This document shows, piece after piece, positions 14,918 to 23,779 of a DNA stretch of 28,161 bases (position 1 is its first letter; each line of letters starts with the position of its first letter). The notes under the pieces were generated by a model, which saw only the letters and a list, made by a program, of their open reading frames with translations, did no database searches and was not told the origin of the DNA. The stretch is from RGIG3102 sp045633415 (GTDB taxonomy: Bacteria; Bacillota; Clostridia; Oscillospirales; Ruminococcaceae): positions 1 to 28,161 of the forward strand of contig JAZQYH010000045.1 in NCBI GenBank assembly GCA_045633415.1, written 5' to 3'. The position numbers were made by a program, and so were the translations under genes.

Positions 14918-14947
14918 ATTATACTATATTGCACCATTATTTGACAA
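14918..14947 (-). promoter_or_regulatory. Promoter of the DUF401 gene
   Basis: TTGTCA (14942-14947) and a perfect TATAAT (14918-14923) on the - strand are 18 bases apart. Confidence 0.7.
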
Positions 14948-14969
14948 GATATTTATTTTCTTTTTTACA

Positions 14970-14998
14970 TTGTAAAAAAATATTCTCCAATGTATAAT
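14970..14998 (+). promoter_or_regulatory. Promoter of the OsmC gene
   Basis: TTGTAA (14970-14975) is 17 bases from TATAAT (14993-14998). It is divergent from the DUF401 promoter 23 bases away. Confidence 0.72.
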
Positions 14999-15044
14999 TA
15001 AATTTATAGAAACATTATAGAAACATATTAAAAGGAGAACATAT

Positions 15045-15434
15045 ATGATTATTGCAAAAAGTTGTGGTAAAAATTACCTGACAGAAATGAAACTGGATGC
15101 AGAAGGCTTCCACGCAATTTATGCCGACCAGGACACAGACATTGGTGGTGCAGGCATTGATATGCGTCCAGGCCAGCTGGTACTGAGTGGCTATGCCGCA
15201 TGTATGAACATTATGCTTCGCCGCTGGATGAACGAAGAAGGTCTGGCTTTCAAAAATGTAACTGTAATGGTGGATATGGATAACTCTACACCGGGCGTTA
15301 CAAAGCTGTATAAAAAAATCGAAATTGATGCGGATATTCCACAGGAAAAGAAAGATGAACTGATTAAAAGAGTAGATTCCTGCCCTGTGTGCAACATCCT
15401 GAAAAACGAAAAAGAATTTTACAATATGGACTGA
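15045..15434 (+). CDS. OsmC family peroxiredoxin-like protein
   Basis: This 129-residue protein has the OsmC fold: N-terminal strands with GKNYLTEMKLDAEGFHAIYAD, the helix LVLSGYAACMNIML with the first redox Cys (C53), and a C-terminal SCPVCNIL with the second (C113, plus C116). OsmC/Ohr proteins reduce organic or inorganic peroxides through these two cysteines. The sequence is shorter than typical OsmC and lies closer to the YhfA-like group, whose substrates are poorly defined. AAAGGAG lies 9 bases before the ATG. It has its own promoter and a strong terminator, so it is monocistronic. Confidence 0.85.
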   Translation: MIIAKSCGKNYLTEMKLDAEGFHAIYADQDTDIGGAGIDMRPGQLVLSGYAACMNIMLRRWMNEEGLAFKNVTVMVDMDNSTPGVTKLYKKIEIDADIPQEKKDELIKRVDSCPVCNILKNEKEFYNMD

Positions 15435-15440
15435 TAAATA

Positions 15441-15468
15441 AAACCAGCAAGGAAATCCTTGCTGGTTT
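15441..15468. terminator. Bidirectional terminator between OsmC and threonine aldolase genes
   Basis: AAACCAGCAAGGA (15441-15453) pairs with TCCTTGCTGGTTT (15456-15468), followed by ATTTTTTAT. It also closes the five-gene leftward envelope operon. Confidence 0.92.
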
Positions 15469-15478
15469 ATTTTTTATG

Positions 15479-16519
15479 TTATTTGTCATCTTCAGACAGT
15501 ATTTTTTCAAACACGTCACATACACGTATTACATCGGCACGGGAAACATCGTTGTTGGTGATAAAACGGAGCAAGCCTCCTTCTTCACCAGCCATTTTGA
15601 TGCCGTATTCCAGCATTTTGCCCGGCAGTGAATAGATGAATTCCTTTGGTTTATCCAGTTTAAAGAAAACCATGTTTACATCCACATTGTCCATAAGCAC
15701 ATTTACGCCTTTGATTTTGTTAAGGCGGTGTGCCATATATTTGGCGTTATCGTGGTCGTCCTGCAGTCTGTCCACCATTTTTTCCAATGCAATAATGCCA
15801 CACGCCGCCACAAAGCCAGCCTGTCGCATACCACCACCAAGTAACTGACGGTTACGGCGTGCTTTTTCGATAAATTCTTTACTGCCACACAGCACACTGC
15901 CAACCGGTGCGCAAAGACCTTTTGACAGACATACCATAACACTGTCACAATACTGTGTCAGTTCTTTGGCATCCACACCCAATGCAACTGATGCATTGAA
16001 CAGGCGGGCGCCGTCAAGATGTACGGGCAGATTGTATTTTTTTGCGGAATCATATACATCTTTCATCTGGTTCAATGTCATAACCTTGCCGTTTGTAAGA
16101 GCATTTTCCATACATACCAGACTGGTATGTGACATAAAGCCAGCATCCAGTGGGCGCACTGCCTTTTCGATTATTTCAGAGGTGAGAATATCATCTTCGC
16201 ACTCCACAACCTTTAGCATAACACCTGAAAGCACTGCTGCCGCACCAACTTCGTGTACAACAATATGACTGCCGGAGGAAATGATGATTTCATCACCTCT
16301 GGCTGTATGTGTCATAACAGCCAGCTGGTTGCCCATTGTACCAGAGGCAACAAACAGGCCTGCTTCCTTTCCTACTTTGCGGGCACAAAGCTGTTCAAGA
16401 TTTTTTACTGTAGGGTCATCGCCAAAAACGTCGTCCCCTACAGGTGCTGTATACATAGCGTCACGCATTTCCTGTGTAGGCTGTGTAACACTGTCTGAAC
16501 GCAAATCTATGTAATTCAT
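15479..16519 (-). CDS. ltaE: Low-specificity L-threonine aldolase
   Basis: This 346-residue PLP enzyme of fold type I splits L-threonine or allo-threonine to glycine and acetaldehyde. IDLRSDSVTQPT at the N-terminus, GDDVFGDDPTV, FVASGTMGNQLA, HLDGARLFNA and the PLP-binding lysine K200 in CLSKGLCAPVGS are all diagnostic. AAGGA lies about 9 bases before the ATG. It is the last gene of the leftward run, 25 bases after the CinA-SpoIID fusion gene, and ends at a strong terminator. Its metabolic role has no evident link to the envelope genes before it, so co-transcription may be incidental. Confidence 0.93.
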   Translation of the reverse strand: MNYIDLRSDSVTQPTQEMRDAMYTAPVGDDVFGDDPTVKNLEQLCARKVGKEAGLFVASGTMGNQLAVMTHTARGDEIIISSGSHIVVHEVGAAAVLSGVMLKVVECEDDILTSEIIEKAVRPLDAGFMSHTSLVCMENALTNGKVMTLNQMKDVYDSAKKYNLPVHLDGARLFNASVALGVDAKELTQYCDSVMVCLSKGLCAPVGSVLCGSKEFIEKARRNRQLLGGGMRQAGFVAACGIIALEKMVDRLQDDHDNAKYMAHRLNKIKGVNVLMDNVDVNMVFFKLDKPKEFIYSLPGKMLEYGIKMAGEEGGLLRFITNNDVSRADVIRVCDVFEKILSEDDK

Positions 16520-16544
16520 TTAATCATTCCTTATGATTTATTTT

Positions 16545-19500
16545 TTATTTCCGTTTAGGACATTTAGTAATAGACACACCTGTGTAGTAGTGTGTAAGAA
16601 TCTGTGAATAGGACCAGCCTTCGTTCTGTGCATAAAGCTGTGCCCCCCACTGGCTCATACCAACACCGTGGCCATAGCCTTTTGTAACGATGGTAAAGTT
16701 GCCGTCTGCATAGCTGATGGTAAATGCGTGGCTTCGCAGTGCATAGCCTGCATCTGCCAGAATATCTGTGGCAAACCAGTTGCCTGTAATATTTCTGGTG
16801 TTGCCAGACTGTGAAACATAGGTAGTAACACCATCAATGCTCATACGTCTTACATAACCACCGTCTGTGTAGTCCACAATAGTGAACCATTCCCCCGCTT
16901 TTTCAAGGTCAAGGTCTGTGCCGATACGTTCATCAAGGATGCTTTTCATAGTTTCGGCAGAGATGGTGTAAACCTTTTCATAGCCTGTGGACAGGTAATC
17001 GTATTTACTTTCCACTGTTACAAGATGTGAGTGGTGTGTACCCCAGGTCTGACCTGCAGGGTTTGTATAGCCTGCACAGGATGCAAAATATGGTGTGTAT
17101 AGAGCAACACCGCCAATGGTCATAATCTGGTCTGAAACCTGACTTACTGCATTTACAACCTTCTGGTTAGGACTGCTTCTGCCTGCTACAGCTGGTGCTG
17201 CAACACCATTTCTGTACTGATATTCCAGATATGTATGTGCCGCTATAGCCTGTGCCTTGAGAGCCTCTGGGTTCCATGAATGTGTCATTTCAATGGCAAC
17301 AATCTGGCTGAGTATCTGTGTGGCTGTGCCTGTAACCACCTGACCATTCATGGTAACTGTCAGCATTTCTTCTGCTGGTTCAGGTGTAGGAGTTGGTGTT
17401 GGCGCAGCCGTCGGTGCAGCTGTAGGTGTAGCCTGTGGCTGTTCAGTTGGCTGTGTTGTAGGCTGTGCCTGTGATATCTGCTGTGAAGCTGTCTGTGAAG
17501 AAGCTGGCACTGAAGATGAGCTTACCACTGATGATACCTGTGAAGATACACTGGAGGAAGAGTTAACCTTGGAAGAAGATTGTGCCACACTGGAAGAACT
17601 CTGTTTTGAAGAGGAGTTCTGTGTCTGTGATGATGTAACCTTCGAGGAAACAGGTTTTGATGATGATACTACTTTTGACGAAGAATGTGATGAAGATTTC
17701 TGTGAAGAGGACGGGTTCAGCATATCACTTGTAATTGTAACAGCTGAAATCTGGGATGTTGCCAGAAGCTGTTCCAGAGTAAGACTGTTCCAGTTGTCCC
17801 TGTCAAATACTTCCTGCGCATAAAGCAGGGCATCTATACCCAGTTCATCAGAAAGATTGTTTTCCTCCATATACCAGTCTGCATAAAGGGTAAGTGTTTT
17901 TATATCCACACTAGGAATAACATTGTCGATACTTTCCACCGCAAATACAACTATGTATCTGTCATCACCCAGATTCTGCAAAAAGCCTACTATAGAGTCA
18001 GTTTCTTTCACCACAACATCTATGTCGTAAAGACTGCGGGCACGTACTTGAACAATGTATTCCTGTTTGTCCTGTAAATCAGCCAGACTATCCAGTTCCT
18101 GCGTGGAAAAAGTAGCTACTGAAAAAATCTGATAATTTTTATATCCGTCTTTGTCAAAAAGGATAAATGATGAATTCTGGCGAAGCTGTGATATGTCTGT
18201 CAGGTCAAACATATTTTCCGCTGTAAAGCCAGAGAAAAATGTATATTCAGAAATACTGCCTGACGGCATTTTATAAACAGCCATATCTGCCGGCATTTCT
18301 TCCTTTGAAGAATAAACCGGATATTCATGCTTTGAATTTCTGAATGTGAGCCAACCTTCAAGATTATGGTTTTGAGAGTGAAGGTCAGCTACCATTTTTG
18401 TGGTCTGTTTCTCAAAACCTTCTGAAAAAAAATCTTTTGCCTGCCTTTGTCTCAACAAAGCGCTGACATCTGTGGTGCCTTTATCTGTAAAGTTGGTTAT
18501 AAAATCTGTGATATAATCTTTGATTTTACCTGCACCATCAATAATTGTCTGTGTAACAGCTGGCAGGTCGATGGCTGGCATCTGTATATTACCGTCATAC
18601 TTAAACCACAGATAGCCTGCCGCAATGCCAACTGAAATCAGCACCAAAAGCATGGTGGTGAAAAATACTTTCAGACAGCCACCTTTTTTCTTTGGCTGTG
18701 AATCATCGTCTGATTCATCTTCAACATAGTCTATTACTCGTACACCTTCGCATGGGAGATTGTAAACAACACATCTTAACAAGTCCAGTGCATACTGGCA
18801 TGCCAGATGGGTAATTCTTGCCCTGTCCCCTGTGAAACTGCATTTTTTTATAAATGTTTTGTCCTCTGTTGCAACTGCTACATACACTGTACCCACAGGT
18901 TCCTGTGGAGTGCCACCACCCGGGCCTGCATAGCCTGTGGTTGCAATAGCGTAGTCTGCTTTAGCTTTTGCCCTTACACCCTGTGCCATCTGTGCAACAA
19001 CAGGTGAAGAAACTGCTGTATATATTTCAATATCTTCCTGACTTACATCCAGCATTTCACATTTCTGCTGGTCAGAGTATGTACATATACCCAGAGAGAA
19101 AATTTCTGATGCACCCGGTATAGATGTGATTCTGGCAGATACTCCACCACCTGTACAGCTTTCTGCAGTTGCCACTGTTTTACCTTCTGCTTTCAGCTTG
19201 TTTACCAGCACAGTTTCGATGTTTTCCACATCTACACCGTATATATAGCTGTGTATCATACCATCCAGCCTTGCATACAGTTTGTCCAGCATGTTTTCAG
19301 CTGTTGGTCTGTCCTCTGCCATGGCAGTAAGGCGCACTGTTACTTCCCCTTCTTTGGCATAAAGTGCCGCTGTTGGATTTTCGCCATCCAGAAGAACACC
19401 TATTTTTTCTTCCAGTGCAGATTCGCCTATACCGATGGTTTTAACATAGCGTGACACTATTGTACCATTCACCAGTTTTGCCAGCATTGGCACAACCTGA

Positions 19501-19985
19501 TTGGTCATCATAGGCTTCATTTCTCTAGGTACCCCAGGCATAAGAACAGCCATTTTGTCATCGTCTGCAAATATGATGCCCGGTGCTGTGCCGTAGTTGT
19601 TTTCCAGCCATCTGCCTTTTTCTGGTACAAAAGCCTGCTTTTTGTTATTGTCAGTCATAGTGCGACCCATACGCGCAAAGTAATCCCGTATATCGTCGCA
19701 AATGCTCTGGTTGAAAACCAGTGTGTCGTTGTATACCGACGCCACTGTCTGTTTTGTCAGATCGTCATCAGTTGGTCCAAGACCACCTGTGTATATAACT
19801 ATGTCACTGCGTTCTTTTGCCAGCATTGCCGCCTGACGAAGACGCTCTGGGTTATCCCCTACTACCTGCTGGTTATATACAGATATACCCAAAGCTGACA
19901 ACTGCTGTGCAATAAACTGGGCATTGGTGTTTACTATGTCACCCAGCAGCAGTTCTGTGCCAACACAGATAATTTCTGCTTTCAA
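16545..19985 (-). CDS. CinA - membrane helix - dead sortase B-like - SpoIID fusion protein
   Basis: A single open frame of 1,146 residues. Residues 1-170: MoCF-like CinA domain (TGGLGPTDDDLT). Residues 255-405: NMN deamidase domain (AESCTGGG, GPGGGTP). Residues 405-435: acidic then KKKGG-basic linker. Residues 441-462: one membrane helix. Residues 515-690: class B sortase-like domain (LEGWLTF, YPVYSS, YQIFSV, SLYDIDVVV) lacking the catalytic His and Cys, with Asn where Cys is expected and the Arg kept. Residues 758-870: Ser-rich then PTP stalk. Residues 877-1139: SpoIID domain with catalytic Glu899 in VAIEM and GYGHGVGMSQWGA. Topology would be CinA inside and SpoIID outside. The start is TTG 19985 with AGAGG 8 bases upstream, giving the canonical MKAEII start; GTG 19994 lies too close to that site. 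No internal start with a ribosome site separates the halves. Confidence 0.88.
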   Translation of the reverse strand: MKAEIICVGTELLLGDIVNTNAQFIAQQLSALGISVYNQQVVGDNPERLRQAAMLAKERSDIVIYTGGLGPTDDDLTKQTVASVYNDTLVFNQSICDDIRDYFARMGRTMTDNNKKQAFVPEKGRWLENNYGTAPGIIFADDDKMAVLMPGVPREMKPMMTNQVVPMLAKLVNGTIVSRYVKTIGIGESALEEKIGVLLDGENPTAALYAKEGEVTVRLTAMAEDRPTAENMLDKLYARLDGMIHSYIYGVDVENIETVLVNKLKAEGKTVATAESCTGGGVSARITSIPGASEIFSLGICTYSDQQKCEMLDVSQEDIEIYTAVSSPVVAQMAQGVRAKAKADYAIATTGYAGPGGGTPQEPVGTVYVAVATEDKTFIKKCSFTGDRARITHLACQYALDLLRCVVYNLPCEGVRVIDYVEDESDDDSQPKKKGGCLKVFFTTMLLVLISVGIAAGYLWFKYDGNIQMPAIDLPAVTQTIIDGAGKIKDYITDFITNFTDKGTTDVSALLRQRQAKDFFSEGFEKQTTKMVADLHSQNHNLEGWLTFRNSKHEYPVYSSKEEMPADMAVYKMPSGSISEYTFFSGFTAENMFDLTDISQLRQNSSFILFDKDGYKNYQIFSVATFSTQELDSLADLQDKQEYIVQVRARSLYDIDVVVKETDSIVGFLQNLGDDRYIVVFAVESIDNVIPSVDIKTLTLYADWYMEENNLSDELGIDALLYAQEVFDRDNWNSLTLEQLLATSQISAVTITSDMLNPSSSQKSSSHSSSKVVSSSKPVSSKVTSSQTQNSSSKQSSSSVAQSSSKVNSSSSVSSQVSSVVSSSSVPASSQTASQQISQAQPTTQPTEQPQATPTAAPTAAPTPTPTPEPAEEMLTVTMNGQVVTGTATQILSQIVAIEMTHSWNPEALKAQAIAAHTYLEYQYRNGVAAPAVAGRSSPNQKVVNAVSQVSDQIMTIGGVALYTPYFASCAGYTNPAGQTWGTHHSHLVTVESKYDYLSTGYEKVYTISAETMKSILDERIGTDLDLEKAGEWFTIVDYTDGGYVRRMSIDGVTTYVSQSGNTRNITGNWFATDILADAGYALRSHAFTISYADGNFTIVTKGYGHGVGMSQWGAQLYAQNEGWSYSQILTHYYTGVSITKCPKRK
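17379..17714 (-). repeat. Low-complexity Ser-rich and Pro/Thr stalk coding region
   Basis: About 90 codons rich in serine, in short runs of SSS, then alternating Thr-Pro and Ala-Pro-Thr repeats. It lies between the sortase-like and SpoIID domains of the fusion. Its length probably varies between strains, and it would span part of the cell wall. Confidence 0.8.
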
Positions 19986-20007
19986 TCTATTCACCTCTCT
20001 TGGTAGA

Positions 20008-22314
20008 TTAATTTTTCTTTATTTTTGAAAGCAACTGCTTTCCTTTTGGCGTTGATATAAAGATAAATGCCATCAATGATACCAGTGAAACCATTTCACA
20101 GGCACGGAATGTAAGTGGTTCGGAATAGCGGGCTGTTACACTGCCTGTTTCAGAAGGTACATTGAACGCCACACGGGCATCAAGAGTTTTAAAAGGATAC
20201 ACTCGCTGACCATTAATTTCAATGATATAGTTTGGAATATATGTTACAGGTAAAACAATAACATCGCTGTTACCAGCTGATAAATCCATAGAATAGTCAA
20301 AACTCATTTTTGTGCCCCAATGTGCGAAGTTTTCAATGGACATTGTTTCATTTTCACTTTCAAGGACAGGTGGATGTGCAACCATGTAATCAAGGTTATT
20401 GCCACCTATCAGGTATTCAGCCTGTCCTACTGACAACTGGTAATCGATAGAATTCTCATAGTAACTTTTGTTTTGAATTTTTTCCTTGTCATAACCAACA
20501 ATATTTTCAGTCATAGACAGTGATGAAACAACCACAACTATAAGAAGTATAAAATTAACTATATACTTTGTGTTCTTGCTGATTTTAACTTTATACATCA
20601 TCATACATAGTATGAATACTGAACACAACTGGCTGATAGATGTAAATCTGTAAGGGAACTGTACTGACGAAAGAACTGTGCCTATCACCGGTATCTGCTC
20701 TACAATGCCCCATGGGAATAATGCTGTTGATGCAAGGATAAAGAACAGCATATTGATGTACATATTATCTGCAGATGAATTATCTTCATCGTTTTTATTG
20801 CCTGAAATAACCTTAAATACAGGATATGCAAACAATACCATGGTAGTAACCAATCCAAACGGATGAGTACCAAAGAAATTGAGTTTTGTCAGCGAAAACA
20901 TATTGCTAATATCTGCTGAAGCAAACTGTGATGTCAGTGCCGCTCTTGTAAATACAATAAGATTCAATTGTAACATCATCAGAAGCATCGGTATAAGGAA
21001 CCATGCATTCAGCATAACAGTAGTCACAGCCGCAAAGATAATATACAAAAATCTTTTTTCTTTAGTGAAAAGTCTTTTTACACTCAACATAACAAAAATA
21101 GCTGCGAACACTGCTGTCATTTCTGTCGAAAGAATGTGTGACTGTAAAACACCTGTGGCACCTGCCACAAGATAACCCCAATCCTTTTTATTGCCATAAA
21201 CTATGGCGTATAAACCATATACTACAAGTGGCAGGAAAGCCATGGCAGTGAATTCACCAATTGCACTTCTGTAATAAGCACATATTGCACGATATGGCAA
21301 AAGAAGATAAACCACTGCAAAGACAAAGCCTGTCATTCTGTTATCTGAAAGCTTTTTGAATGAAATGTATGCACAAACAAGTGTAATGATGTTAATCATC
21401 ACTATGTATATTTTATAGCAGGTATATACACTAAGCCCAACCACATTTAAAAATGCAGGAACGTATAACAGAAGTTCAGGATAGAACAGAGAGTTTGGAT
21501 AACCGTAATCATTAATCAGACCACCGTGTATTCTGACAGGAAACTGTCCGCTTTCCAGACCACGGGCGATACCTTCTATACGTGCCATATGGAATGGTGT
21601 GTCGTGGCCAGCAATAATACCACTGTCAAGTATAGGTAAGCTTGATAAAAATATTGCAGCTATACCCAGCAAAATCATAACAGTTTTTACCTGTTCTTCA
21701 TTTACAATATACTGACCAATACTATAATGGTTGTCCTTTGTTTTTAAATTTATAATTATCAGCATTACAAAAGATAAAAACGCCATCAGCCACATCATCA
21801 ATGTAGTGTCAGAAAATACTTTGTCTTCACTTTTAACATTTACTCTGCCTATTTGTAAATCTTCATCTTTTGTTTCAAGCAATACAAAAACAGTATCTAC
21901 ATTCTGGTCAAGTTCAAATGATGTTTTCAGTGCTGACTGTTGTGGGTCAAGGCTTTCGCTTACAAACACTTTACCGCCCGAATTATCTGGTGAAATATAA
22001 TCAGCAGCGAAAATTTTGAATACTGTTGAATCATCATTTGCCGCATACTGTAATTCCACATTGTATGTAACAGTATTTTCCCCTGAAAGGTTTATTGGAC
22101 CTTTTGTAAAGCATTTTACAGTGTCTATTCCCTTGTCAACATAATACTGCAATTCAGAGCTGTCACCGGAATATTCTTCCAGGTAAACCTGTCTGAAATC
22201 TGACTGGCCATACTGGACAGAATAAAAGTCTGAACTTCTATTGCAAAATAAAAACAAGCAAGTAATTACAGCAATAACGATTACCGCTATTCCTTTAAAC
22301 TTTCTTTTTCCCAT
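20008..22314 (-). CDS. GT-C type membrane protein (PTPS-related family), putative glycosyltransferase
   Basis: A 768-residue protein. An N-terminal anchor at about 8-24 is followed by an outside beta-rich region to about 170, then a dozen or so helices, then a second outside domain (about 625-735) and a last helix. GHDTPFHMARIEG (D238), at the start of the first large loop, followed by FPVRIHGGLINDYGYPNS, matches the PF10131 membrane family. It resembles the catalytic loop of GT-C glycosyltransferases that use lipid-linked sugars, so the role is probably sugar transfer to a surface polymer. GGAGG precedes the ATG by 4 bases. It follows the SGNH gene by 14 bases and precedes the fusion gene by 22, in one operon. 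The acceptor is unknown. Confidence 0.75.
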   Translation of the reverse strand: MGKRKFKGIAVIVIAVITCLFLFCNRSSDFYSVQYGQSDFRQVYLEEYSGDSSELQYYVDKGIDTVKCFTKGPINLSGENTVTYNVELQYAANDDSTVFKIFAADYISPDNSGGKVFVSESLDPQQSALKTSFELDQNVDTVFVLLETKDEDLQIGRVNVKSEDKVFSDTTLMMWLMAFLSFVMLIIINLKTKDNHYSIGQYIVNEEQVKTVMILLGIAAIFLSSLPILDSGIIAGHDTPFHMARIEGIARGLESGQFPVRIHGGLINDYGYPNSLFYPELLLYVPAFLNVVGLSVYTCYKIYIVMINIITLVCAYISFKKLSDNRMTGFVFAVVYLLLPYRAICAYYRSAIGEFTAMAFLPLVVYGLYAIVYGNKKDWGYLVAGATGVLQSHILSTEMTAVFAAIFVMLSVKRLFTKEKRFLYIIFAAVTTVMLNAWFLIPMLLMMLQLNLIVFTRAALTSQFASADISNMFSLTKLNFFGTHPFGLVTTMVLFAYPVFKVISGNKNDEDNSSADNMYINMLFFILASTALFPWGIVEQIPVIGTVLSSVQFPYRFTSISQLCSVFILCMMMYKVKISKNTKYIVNFILLIVVVVSSLSMTENIVGYDKEKIQNKSYYENSIDYQLSVGQAEYLIGGNNLDYMVAHPPVLESENETMSIENFAHWGTKMSFDYSMDLSAGNSDVIVLPVTYIPNYIIEINGQRVYPFKTLDARVAFNVPSETGSVTARYSEPLTFRACEMVSLVSLMAFIFISTPKGKQLLSKIKKN

Positions 22315-22328
22315 AATTCCTCCACCGA

Positions 22329-23768
22329 CTATTTATAATTGTCGATAATATCTGATGTGAATTCTTTGGTCATCATCTGGCTGTTTTCCATCCATACTGC
22401 CATAACAGGACGTTCAATTATATTATCAAACAACACAATTTTAACCATTGATGTATCACCACCAGGTACTGCTGTGCCGTTAAGATATATTTCTGCTACA
22501 TCAGTTGCAAAGCTTACACTGCCTTTTTTACCAAACATATCAAAATCCATTGCTGATTCGATATGGCTGATACCTGCTGCTGTCAGCACAACATTGTCGT
22601 TTGTGGCAACAGTGCCCATACTGCCAACAGTATCATTTATAACTGACAGTGTGTTATCATCTGCCGCTTTTGTATTAATCAGCAGTGTAACATTTTCGTC
22701 TTTCACTGCGGCCTGTAGCCACTGTGAAAGGTGAGTTTCTTTCATTATTTCGTTAAGGGCAGGTACTCTTTCGTATCTGCTGTAATCTTCACACAGCATT
22801 TCAAAATAAGGATGCTGTTCTTTTGTCTGCAGGCTGGCGCCAACAGATTCAAGATAATTGCACAGGTCCTGTGTGATTTTTGTGGCACCGCTGTAGTTGC
22901 AGTGGCCTGTATCTGCCAGGTCTGTGCTGTAGTCAAAACCTATTCTTTCATAATCTTCACCATACAGGTAGTTAAAGAATGGTATTCCTTTTTCTGCACT
23001 GTATCTTTCCACCCAGTTGATTACACCTGTTTCTTCAGATGCATAAACGTATGGTGTCATTGTAAAAATCAGCTTTATACCCTTTTCTTCACAAAGCTTT
23101 ACGATTTTGTCCAGATACTCTACACAATATTCGTATGGTACAAGTTCTTCCTGTGCAATATCAACCACAGGGGTTTCTATGTTCCGTGCACTTGTAAGAT
23201 AGCCATAGCCTTTGAGGTAGTCGTGCTGGTTGTGTGAATTGTATGACAGATATGACCAGTCAAAAGTTTTCCATCTGGTATGATATCTGGATATATACAG
23301 AAAGTCCTGTGCATTTCTTAAATCAAGACCACAGAATTCTGCTGTTTTTATAAGCTGCCATCTGTTCCAGCTTGGGTCCAGATTGAAGCTGTTGTTATAA
23401 CTTGTTTTGTCTATCTCCTGTGGCATAATGTATGAATGACCATATGTCATGCCATACATTTCCAGTACGATATAGTCAGGAGACTGTGTTTTCAGACCTT
23501 CCACTATGTAATGATATGAAACCCACATAGGCTGGCTCCATGAAAAAGCATTTACTGAGGAAAGATTATTTTCTTCCCACAGCATACTTGGGATATAGCC
23601 ACTGTTTACATGGCTGGAGCCCACTATCATTACATCAACTGAATTGTCTGGCTCTGAATAAACTGCAGAAAATGTTGTTTCCCTGTCAGCAAGGGCGTAG
23701 GACACGCCCATAATTGCAGCAGCTGCAAGCAGTGCAAATGCGATAAGTTCTATTATTTTCTTTTTCAT
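22329..23768 (-). CDS. SGNH/DltD-like membrane-anchored acyl-transfer partner
   Basis: This 479-residue protein has one N-terminal membrane helix (about 5-25) and an outside SGNH-hydrolase fold. VGSSHVNSG near residue 50 carries the nucleophile Ser, MTPYVYAS is a middle block, and DTGHCNYSG provides the Asp-x-x-His pair (D286, H289). A C-terminal segment (about 340-475) looks like an extra beta domain. Such proteins work with an MBOAT channel, encoded immediately upstream, to move an acyl group (acetyl, or alanyl in DltD) onto a polymer outside the cell. ATG 23768 has AGAGG 7 bases upstream and overlaps the end of the MBOAT gene; a GTG six bases earlier is rejected. No dltA or dltC is present, so acetylation is likelier than D-alanylation. 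Confidence 0.8.
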   Translation of the reverse strand: MKKKIIELIAFALLAAAAIMGVSYALADRETTFSAVYSEPDNSVDVMIVGSSHVNSGYIPSMLWEENNLSSVNAFSWSQPMWVSYHYIVEGLKTQSPDYIVLEMYGMTYGHSYIMPQEIDKTSYNNSFNLDPSWNRWQLIKTAEFCGLDLRNAQDFLYISRYHTRWKTFDWSYLSYNSHNQHDYLKGYGYLTSARNIETPVVDIAQEELVPYEYCVEYLDKIVKLCEEKGIKLIFTMTPYVYASEETGVINWVERYSAEKGIPFFNYLYGEDYERIGFDYSTDLADTGHCNYSGATKITQDLCNYLESVGASLQTKEQHPYFEMLCEDYSRYERVPALNEIMKETHLSQWLQAAVKDENVTLLINTKAADDNTLSVINDTVGSMGTVATNDNVVLTAAGISHIESAMDFDMFGKKGSVSFATDVAEIYLNGTAVPGGDTSMVKIVLFDNIIERPVMAVWMENSQMMTKEFTSDIIDNYK

Positions 23769-23779
23769 CTGCACACCTC

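Noticed and set aside
17350..17823. A + strand open frame of 157 codons rich in Glu, Asp, Val and Gly
   Set aside because: It is the complement of the Ser-rich stalk of the fusion gene; serine codons read backwards give long stop-free acidic frames. No ribosome site or family match.
18720..18760. A separate start for a stand-alone SpoIID protein after the CinA part
   Set aside because: The ATG near 18750 on the - strand is out of frame, and no in-frame start with a Shine-Dalgarno site precedes the membrane helix.
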